Assembly (NCBI GenBank): GCA_903958115.1
Contig: CAJBRS010000032.1
Location: 1-12,699 of the forward strand
DNA from: an uncultured bacterium
GTDB taxonomy: Bacteria; Patescibacteriota; Minisyncoccia; Phycocordibacterales; CAWITU01
Length of the DNA stretch: 12,699 nt
Direction of reading: 5' to 3'
Part shown: piece by piece, positions 8,218 through 12,699 of the stretch
How positions within the stretch are numbered: position 1 is the first letter of the stretch
How the letters are laid out: each line of letters starts with the position of its first letter
Program-made: the position numbers and the translations under genes
Notes under the pieces: model-generated
Seen by the model: the letters and a program-made list of their open reading frames with translations, nothing else
Database searches by the model: none
Told to the model about the DNA's origin: nothing

Positions 8218-8259
8218 AATAAAAATAAACGACAACTGGCGCCAGAATGGCGCGCAGTT
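8218..8259 (-). terminator. Hairpin with T-rich tail after aspS, possible intrinsic terminator
   Basis: On the minus strand, ten base pairs (AACTG and GGCGC arms, bases 8234-8259) close a five-base loop with a single bulged base. They are followed by GTCGTTTATTTTTATT, which is T-rich but interrupted. It lies 42 bases after the aspS stop and 36 bases before the exporter start. The T tract is imperfect and a promoter-like sequence ends just upstream, so the hairpin may instead form the 5' end of the exporter mRNA or act as an operator; the inner CTGGCGCCAG (8236-8245) is a perfect palindrome. Confidence 0.55.
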
Positions 8260-8263
8260 ATTC

Positions 8264-8292
8264 AGTGTACCTTACTTTTAGAGAAGTGTCAC
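8264..8292 (-). promoter_or_regulatory. Candidate promoter for the exporter-scpAB-cell wall unit
   Basis: On the minus strand GTGACA (8287-8292, 5 of 6 to the -35 consensus), a 17-base spacer and TACACT (8264-8269, 4 of 6 to the -10 consensus). The predicted start near 8257 is inside the GC-rich hairpin at 8234-8259, leaving a leader of about 60 bases before the exporter ATG. It is the only promoter-like sequence I see ahead of the eight-gene unit, but the -10 match is weak. Confidence 0.35.
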
Positions 8293-8300
8293 TTTGGAGA

Positions 8301-9629
8301 CTATTGTGACAGAAGGCTGTCGATACGATTGAGGTCTCGTGGAAACAAGGCCGCTTCTTTGACGTTTTCTAGATTGAGGAGTTTGGCAGTGAGGCGTTCA
8401 AGTCCAAGACCAAGACCTCCGTGTGGAGGCATACCATATTTGAAGGCTTGTAGGTAGAAGCTAAATTTTTCAGGATTTAGTCCTTTTTTCTCCATTGATT
8501 TTACAAGAGTATCGTAGTCGTGAATGCGCTGAGCAAGAGTGGTGATTTCAACTCCTCTGAATAGTAAATCCCCACCCTTGGCATAACCCGGATCATTCTC
8601 GTCTTCATATGTATAGAAAGGGCGTTTTGATATCGGGAAATGTGTGACAAAAATAAAATCAGAATTGAATTTCTTTTTGGAGTATTCACACAACCATCGT
8701 TCGTGCTGAGGTTCTAGGTCTGGTTCGTTGCTGCAGTCAGTTCCAAACTCGTCTTTAATTACCCGCTGAGCCTCGCGTAATTTAAGTGAAGGAATTTCTG
8801 CTGGCACTTCTGGAATGTCTGCACCAAGGGTAGCAAATTCTACGGAACATGTTTCAGCAAGCTTTTTCATAATGAAGGCAAGTAATTTTGTCTCCATCTT
8901 CATTACATCGGTGTGATCTTTGATGAAGCCCATTTCAAGGTCTAGGCTAGTGTACTCATTAAGGTGTCGCGTTGTGCTGTGTTTCTCGGCGCGATACACG
9001 TTACCAGCAGCGAAAACTCTTTCAAAGATTCCTACCATGATCTGTTTATATAGTTGAGGGCTTTGAGCTAAGTGAGCCGTGTGTTTGAAATATTCTACAT
9101 TGAATGAGTTGGCTCCACCTTCAGCATCTTCGCCGATTAATTTAGGAGCTTGGAATTCTGTGAATCCTTCTGATGTTAGAAATTCTCGGAAAGCATTAAT
9201 GATCACAGACTGCACTTTGAAAATAGCTCGAGCCTTATCGGTACGAAGTGTAAGAGGAAGATAATCAAGATATGTATCAAGGTTTAATGGGGCTTCTTTT
9301 TCGAATGGTAGTTCCTTGGCAGATCCGAGTACTGTAATAGCTAAAATTTCTAGTTCAATATCTCCATTTTGTTTATCAGCTTGAACGTTTTTTTCTGGGC
9401 GCTTGTTGATCTTGCCTCGTACTTCTACCACCCATTCGCCACGAAGCTTGGCCCCCACCTCATGGGCTTCAGTAGCATTTGGAAGGATAACGCCTTGTAC
9501 ATAGCCGGTAACATCCCGAAAATCCAGAAAAATGAGCTTGCCCTGGTCGCGACGAATATCCACCCACCCTTTGATAGTGACTTCTTGTCCCTCCTTTGCT
9601 TTGAGATCCTTAATGTATGTTCGTTCCAT
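8301..9629 (-). CDS. aspS: Aspartyl-tRNA synthetase, archaeal/eukaryotic type
   Basis: Class IIb synthetase that charges tRNA with aspartate in the cytoplasm. The product has 442 residues, much shorter than canonical bacterial AspRS (about 590), because the bacterial GAD insertion domain is missing; this is the archaeal-type architecture. An N-terminal OB-fold anticodon-binding domain (about 15-105, GWVDIRRD at 21-28) precedes the catalytic core. Visible are the flipping-loop region EGGANSFNVEYF (170-181), QSPQLYKQ (189-196), motif 2 FERVF...YRAEKHSTTRHLNEYTSLD (202-230), FRGVEI and AQRIHDYD (357-373), and motif 3 GLGLGLERL (405-413). The TSLDLE and RIHD blocks indicate Asp and not Asn activation. 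Such enzymes are often non-discriminating and also charge tRNA-Asn for GatCAB; that cannot be settled here. It has its own promoter and probably almost no 5' leader, and ends in TAG. Confidence 0.95.
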   Translation of the reverse strand: MERTYIKDLKAKEGQEVTIKGWVDIRRDQGKLIFLDFRDVTGYVQGVILPNATEAHEVGAKLRGEWVVEVRGKINKRPEKNVQADKQNGDIELEILAITVLGSAKELPFEKEAPLNLDTYLDYLPLTLRTDKARAIFKVQSVIINAFREFLTSEGFTEFQAPKLIGEDAEGGANSFNVEYFKHTAHLAQSPQLYKQIMVGIFERVFAAGNVYRAEKHSTTRHLNEYTSLDLEMGFIKDHTDVMKMETKLLAFIMKKLAETCSVEFATLGADIPEVPAEIPSLKLREAQRVIKDEFGTDCSNEPDLEPQHERWLCEYSKKKFNSDFIFVTHFPISKRPFYTYEDENDPGYAKGGDLLFRGVEITTLAQRIHDYDTLVKSMEKKGLNPEKFSFYLQAFKYGMPPHGGLGLGLERLTAKLLNLENVKEAALFPRDLNRIDSLLSQ

Positions 9630-9639
9630 AATAGCTGCT

Positions 9640-9668
9640 ATTTTAGCAGATTTATTAAAATTTTTCTA
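9640..9668 (-). promoter_or_regulatory. Candidate extended -10 promoter of aspS
   Basis: On the minus strand TAGAAA (9663-9668, 4 of 6), 17 bases, then TAAAAT (9640-9645, 5 of 6) preceded by TGC, an extended -10 element. The predicted start is near 9633, so the message would carry only about four bases before the aspS ATG at 9629. The -10 lies inside a perfect inverted repeat with six-base arms (9635-9649, CTGCTA and TAGCAG), which could be an operator. The -35 overlaps the T tract of the preceding terminator. Confidence 0.5.
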
Positions 9669-9702
9669 TAAAAAAGACCGCGCTGGTTTTGGGCCAGCGC
9701 GG
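9668..9702 (-). terminator. Strong intrinsic terminator of the coiled-coil gene
   Basis: On the minus strand a perfect nine-base-pair GC-rich stem (CCGCGCTGG, 9694-9702, with CCAGCGCGG, 9678-9686) closes a seven-base loop and is followed directly by TCTTTTTTAT. It begins 21 bases after the stop codon of the 283-residue gene. A smaller hairpin (GAGAC arms, 9707-9711 and 9717-9721) sits between stop codon and terminator. This is the clearest terminator in the window. Confidence 0.93.
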
Positions 9703-9722
9703 CGTTGAGACTGGGTGTCTCT

Positions 9723-10574
9723 TTAGTTTTTCTTGCTCGGATTCTCGCGGAGAAAATCACTGACACGAGTTCCGATCAAGTTCAATGTCAGACCACGATT
9801 CCCGAAACGGCTCGCTTGGATGATACGGGAGATCTTGACGACGAATGAAACAAAGTCAGCTTTGTCTTCGTCATTCTTCTTCTCCAGTGCCTTCTTTTCT
9901 TCAGTGAGGCGTTGGATCGTCGCGCGCGCCTCCTCTACATCCGCAATCGCCGCCTTGACGGTCTGGCGATTCCTTTCGAGTACATCCGTTTGTTCTGCAA
10001 GCTGTTGCCGAGCCTTTCCGAGCTCGCGCTCTGTTTGGCTCCGGTTGTCCTCGGTGGCGGCGAATTCGAGGTCTGCCTCGTTTGCGTCGCCGATGAGATA
10101 CTTACAGATCAGGTTGGGGTCGTCGATGAGGCGATAACCTTTGGCGATCAGGCGATCCTTTTCTTTCTGCAGGTGCTCATCCAGGGGGTGTTGTTTTGTG
10201 TTGATCGAGATAAAGCGTTGACCATTGGCCAAAGTTTCAATATCCCCATCGTCGTTGATACTTCCCAGCCGACCTAACGGCGAAATGAAGTTTTTATTTA
10301 GGTTGACTACCAGCACTCCTTCTTCCCAAGTAGCCCCAATGAAAAATTGATCCTTTTGGATCGGATCCTTTCCTGGAGGATTGTAATAGGTTGTCACCGC
10401 GATGACCGCATTTCTCCCTTTCTCGGGACTAAACGTGATTATGTTGGCTTTTGTCATCGGTAAGAGTCCAGCATTACAGCTGGCCCCGATGAATGTGAGA
10501 CTGACGTGGGAGTCATTTGACAACATTGCGGAGTTGCCGTTGACAGCAACGCTCATTCTGATCGATGGTTTCAT
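9723..10574 (-). CDS. Unrecognised protein with C-terminal coiled coil
   Basis: I do not recognise a family. The product has 283 residues with no signal peptide or membrane segment, so it is probably cytoplasmic. Residues about 1-125 look beta-rich (alternating stretches such as VSLTFIG at 24-30 and GVLVVNLNKNF at 86-96), 126-165 are mixed, about 174-240 form a strongly charged heptad-like coiled coil (TERELGKARQQLAEQ at 181-195), and 241-276 form a compact end (FVSFVVKISRIIQ, then FGNRGLTLNLIG). Coiled-coil content suggests a dimer or scaffold, but no catalytic motif is evident. It is a single-gene unit with its own promoter, a leader of about 130 bases and a strong terminator. Five 60-base rows within it total 168 G+C of 300 (56%), against 22 of 60 in a row of trpS, hinting at a different origin or selection. 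Codon structure is intact. An ATG at residue 7 is a possible alternative start. Confidence 0.85.
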   Translation of the reverse strand: MKPSIRMSVAVNGNSAMLSNDSHVSLTFIGASCNAGLLPMTKANIITFSPEKGRNAVIAVTTYYNPPGKDPIQKDQFFIGATWEEGVLVVNLNKNFISPLGRLGSINDDGDIETLANGQRFISINTKQHPLDEHLQKEKDRLIAKGYRLIDDPNLICKYLIGDANEADLEFAATEDNRSQTERELGKARQQLAEQTDVLERNRQTVKAAIADVEEARATIQRLTEEKKALEKKNDEDKADFVSFVVKISRIIQASRFGNRGLTLNLIGTRVSDFLRENPSKKN

Positions 10575-10707
10575 GGTGTTTTATTCTATTGCGAGCAATA
10601 TCATTGCTCTTGTTTTCAGTGTACTAAGCGGCTGCGTTCATCGAACGTAACCTCAACAGGATTGAGCCACTGTTGTTTTGGCTGATACTCACAGCTTCGT
10701 AAGTAAC
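10575..10707 (-). promoter_or_regulatory. Hairpin-rich leader upstream of the coiled-coil gene
   Basis: Between the predicted transcription start (near 10707) and the ATG at 10574 lie about 133 bases with several short perfect inverted repeats: CTCAA/TTGAG (10652-10666), which competes with CAACAG/CTGTTG (10654-10675); CGTTC/GAACG with a three-base loop (10635-10647); and GAGCAA/TTGCTC with a five-base loop (10593-10609), which ends about 18 bases before the start codon. No Shine-Dalgarno sequence is seen. It resembles no riboswitch class that I recognise, and stems of five or six pairs can arise by chance. Confidence 0.4.
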
Positions 10708-10713
10708 TGTAGC

Positions 10714-10742
10714 ATATTACCACTTTATTGCGAAAAAGTCAA
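10714..10742 (-). promoter_or_regulatory. Candidate promoter of the coiled-coil gene
   Basis: On the minus strand TTGACT (10737-10742, 5 of 6), a 17-base spacer, and TAATAT (10714-10719, 4 of 6) preceded by TGG, an extended -10 element. This is the best sigma70-type promoter in the window. It starts 31 bases beyond the stop codon of trpS and implies a leader of about 130 bases. Confidence 0.65.
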
Positions 10743-10772
10743 ATATAAAATAGGCCCTACAAATATAGGAAA

Positions 10773-11753
10773 TTAGAGAGTGACACCGACTTTTTCACGC
10801 ACTTCAGTCATTTTAGATTCAGCGACAGCTTTAGCTTTTTCAGCTCCAGCTTTGAGGATAGCTTTTACAGAATCAAGATTTTGTTCTAGGGCTGCACGTT
10901 TTTCTCGGAGGGGTCCGATGAATGCAATTAGGTCTGCCACGAGCGCATCTTTTAATACTTTATACTTCCCCGCATTCGCCTCATATAGAGCGTCAAGCGA
11001 GGCTGTCTCTCCATGCAGTGCGTTGTAAATTGGGAGATGAATATTGTAGACGTTCATCGGTTTGTTTCCGCTGGAGTCTGTGACAATTTTCATCACAGCT
11101 TTGGTGATCTCTTCATCAGTAGCAAAAAGTGGGATGGTGTTGTTGTAACTCTTGCTCATCTTTTGACCATCCGTACCAGGAATGACGCCTGCATCTTTCA
11201 AGATTGTTGGTTCAGGAATTTTGAAGGTATCACCAAAAATGCGATTGAATTTTTCAGCTGTATCGCGAGTTATTTCTACGTGTTGTTTTTGATCCTGCCC
11301 TACTGGCACGATATCAGGATTGTACAAAAGGATATCTGCGGCCATCAGCATCGGGTAATTAAATGTTCCAACATTAATTTCTTTGTTCTTGGCTTCAGCA
11401 TCCTTGAAGGCGTGTGCACGCATCAGGTATGGCATGGTAGTGATGCAGTCAAAAATCCACGACAATTCCATGTGTTCTAAAATAGCGGATTGCTGAAAGA
11501 CAATAGATTTGCTTGGGTCAATGCCGATAGCAAGATAATCAAGTGCCACCCCGAGAATGTTATCTTGCAATTCTTTTTTGTTTTGTACGGTAGTGACAGC
11601 GTGATAATCCGCGATCATGAAAAAGCAATTATTAGAATCCTGAAGGTCTACGAATTGCTTCATTGCGCCAAAATAGTTGCCGATGTGTGGTCGGCCTGTT
11701 GGTTTTACTCCTGAAAGTAATGTTTTCTTTGTGTTTTGTGAGTCGTTTGACAT
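10773..11753 (-). CDS. trpS: Tryptophanyl-tRNA synthetase
   Basis: Class Ic synthetase that activates tryptophan and charges tRNA-Trp in the cytoplasm. The product has 326 residues, normal for bacterial TrpRS (about 325-340). Visible are the HIGH-class motif PHIGN (22-26) after SGVKPTG (14-20), the Trp-binding region with MLMAADILLY (135-144, Asp140 at the position that binds the indole nitrogen), VGQDQKQHVE (151-160), and KMSKS (198-202). The C-terminal 60 or so residues are helical and charged. It follows the aminotransferase gene by 27 bases, but a good extended -10 promoter occupies that gap with the start predicted next to the ATG, so it may be transcribed both by read-through and from its own leaderless start. 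No convincing terminator follows. Confidence 0.97.
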   Translation of the reverse strand: MSNDSQNTKKTLLSGVKPTGRPHIGNYFGAMKQFVDLQDSNNCFFMIADYHAVTTVQNKKELQDNILGVALDYLAIGIDPSKSIVFQQSAILEHMELSWIFDCITTMPYLMRAHAFKDAEAKNKEINVGTFNYPMLMAADILLYNPDIVPVGQDQKQHVEITRDTAEKFNRIFGDTFKIPEPTILKDAGVIPGTDGQKMSKSYNNTIPLFATDEEITKAVMKIVTDSSGNKPMNVYNIHLPIYNALHGETASLDALYEANAGKYKVLKDALVADLIAFIGPLREKRAALEQNLDSVKAILKAGAEKAKAVAESKMTEVREKVGVTL

Positions 11754-11760
11754 GGCTTCA

Positions 11761-11789
11761 ATAATAGCAGAAAAGTTTGATTATTTCAC
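11761..11789 (-). promoter_or_regulatory. Candidate extended -10 promoter of trpS
   Basis: On the minus strand GTGAAA (11784-11789, 4 of 6) inside the last codons of the aminotransferase gene, a 17-base spacer, then TATTAT (11761-11766, 5 of 6) preceded by TGC. The predicted start falls at about 11754, next to the trpS ATG at 11753, so the transcript would be essentially leaderless. The element TCTGCTAnnAT is shared with the aspS promoter. Confidence 0.5.
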
Positions 11790-12695
11790 TTCAGTGCGCC
11801 AAGAAGAGTATTTAGGAGAGGTGGTTTGGGCTAGTTTGTAGGTTGTTAGCAACTTTTCAGTAATTGGACCAATCGTTGATTTGCCCACAGCCCTCTTGTC
11901 TACTGATACTACGGGGATAATTCTAGCCGATGATCCTGAAATGAAAACCTCGTCAGCGGTGTAGAGCTCAGTACGGTCTACTGTTCTCTCTTCTGTTTTT
12001 ATCTTTAGATCCTCAGCAATTTTTAAGATACTGTCCCTGGTGATCCCCTCTAGAATGTCGGCGCTGGTGCCAGGCGTGACTAACACCCCATTTTTTATCA
12101 GGAAAATGTTTGCCACTGTACTTTCGGTGACATGACCGTGATCATCAAGTGCAACGGCATCGTCGTAGCCGTTTAAAATGGCTTCATTTTTCATTAGGCT
12201 AGCATTCACATATCCTCCATTTACTTTGGCTCGCGAAGGAATGGCACTATCAGGGTTTCTTCGCCAGCTTGAGATGCAAACATTGATACCATCTTTAGGG
12301 AGAATCTGACCCATTGGATACAGGTAGGCACTTAAGGCAATTGGTAGCCCATTTATTTTTGTACCAGCGATGATTGCATCAACGAAGACAGAAACTCTGA
12401 TTAAGGAATTTGCTTTTGGATTATTTTTCTTGATTAATTCAAACATCGTCGTTTTGAATTTTTTGAATGGCCAGATTTCTGCGAAGCTGTTGAACCCCAT
12501 TATCCTGCAGGAATTTACTAGACGATTGTAGTGATCATCGAGGCGGAAAATTGTGCCAGTTCCCTTTTTATCATTCCAATTAAAGCTAAAGACTGTGTAG
12601 ACGGCTAGGCCATAAAGTACTGGAGAGCTCGCAATATTTAGATTAGCCTCCTCAAAAGGCACAAATTTGTCCCGCATAAAGGCAATATTTTTCAT
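11781..12695 (-). CDS. ilvE: Class IV PLP aminotransferase, IlvE-like (branched-chain amino acid aminotransferase)
   Basis: Fold-type IV PLP enzyme; IlvE exchanges amino groups between glutamate and branched-chain 2-oxo acids. The product has 304 residues, the usual length. Seen are Arg51 (phosphate contact, from alignment to E. coli IlvE), Arg100 in the position of the substrate-binding Arg97, SSWRR (142-146), the PLP Lys157 within SRAKVNGGY (154-162), Glu191 in VTEST, ILEGITRDS, and DEVFISGSS towards the C terminus. The N-terminal substrate strand is unusual: the common YGTSVFEGIR reads YGLAVYTVFS (28-37), losing the conserved Glu and Arg while keeping Tyr28. Specificity is therefore uncertain; D-amino acid aminotransferase or 4-amino-4-deoxychorismate lyase share the fold but fit the C-terminal half less well. 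Only four bases lie upstream, so promoter and neighbour are unknown. The stop lies 27 bases before trpS. Confidence 0.85.
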   Translation of the reverse strand: MKNIAFMRDKFVPFEEANLNIASSPVLYGLAVYTVFSFNWNDKKGTGTIFRLDDHYNRLVNSCRIMGFNSFAEIWPFKKFKTTMFELIKKNNPKANSLIRVSVFVDAIIAGTKINGLPIALSAYLYPMGQILPKDGINVCISSWRRNPDSAIPSRAKVNGGYVNASLMKNEAILNGYDDAVALDDHGHVTESTVANIFLIKNGVLVTPGTSADILEGITRDSILKIAEDLKIKTEERTVDRTELYTADEVFISGSSARIIPVVSVDKRAVGKSTIGPITEKLLTTYKLAQTTSPKYSSWRTEVK

Positions 12696-12699
12696 GAGA

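Noticed and set aside
9733..10277. Plus-strand open frames of 134 and 121 codons opposite the coiled-coil gene
   Set aside because: Long antisense frames are expected opposite a GC-rich charged coiled coil; their Ser/Arg-rich composition is typical of antisense translation, and the minus-strand gene has promoter and terminator.
10624..10692. A 22-codon GTG-initiated ORF in the leader of the coiled-coil gene, possible leader peptide
   Set aside because: No Shine-Dalgarno sequence, no run of a regulatory amino acid, and ORFs of this length are expected by chance.
10743..10772. Short CCTA/TAGG inverted repeat with a following T-rich stretch after trpS, possible terminator
   Set aside because: Only a four-base-pair AT-rich stem and an interrupted T tract; too weak to call.
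1..12699. Mobile elements, CRISPR arrays, tRNA/rRNA genes and defence systems
   Set aside because: No direct-repeat arrays, transposase-like frames, tRNA-like cloverleaf sequences or rRNA blocks were recognised on either strand by reading.

Overview
The window looks like a chromosomal segment from a Candidate Phyla Radiation (Patescibacteria) bacterium, most likely a Parcubacteria-type lineage. This is inferred from the proteins: an archaeal-type AspRS of only 442 residues in an otherwise bacterial gene set, a compact cysteine-free GluRS N-terminal half, divergent MraY and MurG active-site motifs, short genes in tight tandem, and almost no Shine-Dalgarno sequences. All eleven recognised genes lie on the minus strand, so the window reads functionally from right to left. 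No tRNA, rRNA, CRISPR array, insertion sequence or long repeat was seen, and no gene-free stretch exceeds about 200 bases.

Right part (12699 to 9630): a class IV PLP aminotransferase resembling IlvE (11781-12695) is followed after 27 bases by trpS (10773-11753), which has its own candidate extended -10 promoter and is probably leaderless. A 197-base spacer holds a good promoter and a hairpin-rich leader for an unrecognised 283-residue coiled-coil protein (9723-10574). That gene is visibly richer in GC than its neighbours and ends in a strong intrinsic terminator. aspS (8301-9629) then starts from a promoter that overlaps the tail of that terminator.

Left part (8300 to 1): after a 103-base spacer with a promoter-like sequence and a GC-rich hairpin come eight closely spaced genes: ABC exporter, scpA, scpB, D-Ala-D-Ala carboxypeptidase, mraY, ftsW, murG and gltX. 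Gaps run from -14 to 25 bases, so they probably form one transcription unit. gltX runs off the left edge of the window.

The left unit joins lipid II synthesis (MraY makes lipid I, MurG converts it to lipid II), septal glycan polymerisation (FtsW), peptide trimming (DacA-like) and chromosome condensation (ScpAB with an SMC encoded elsewhere). In effect it is a growth and division operon. It is a reduced dcw-type cluster: murD, normally between mraY and ftsW, and murC, normally after murG, are not at those positions. Most of the window is housekeeping. The parts most worth a second look are the compositionally distinct coiled-coil gene with its structured leader, the altered catalytic-motif residues in MraY, and the repeated leaderless extended -10 architecture. 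I found no convincing evidence of a wholly new multi-gene system.
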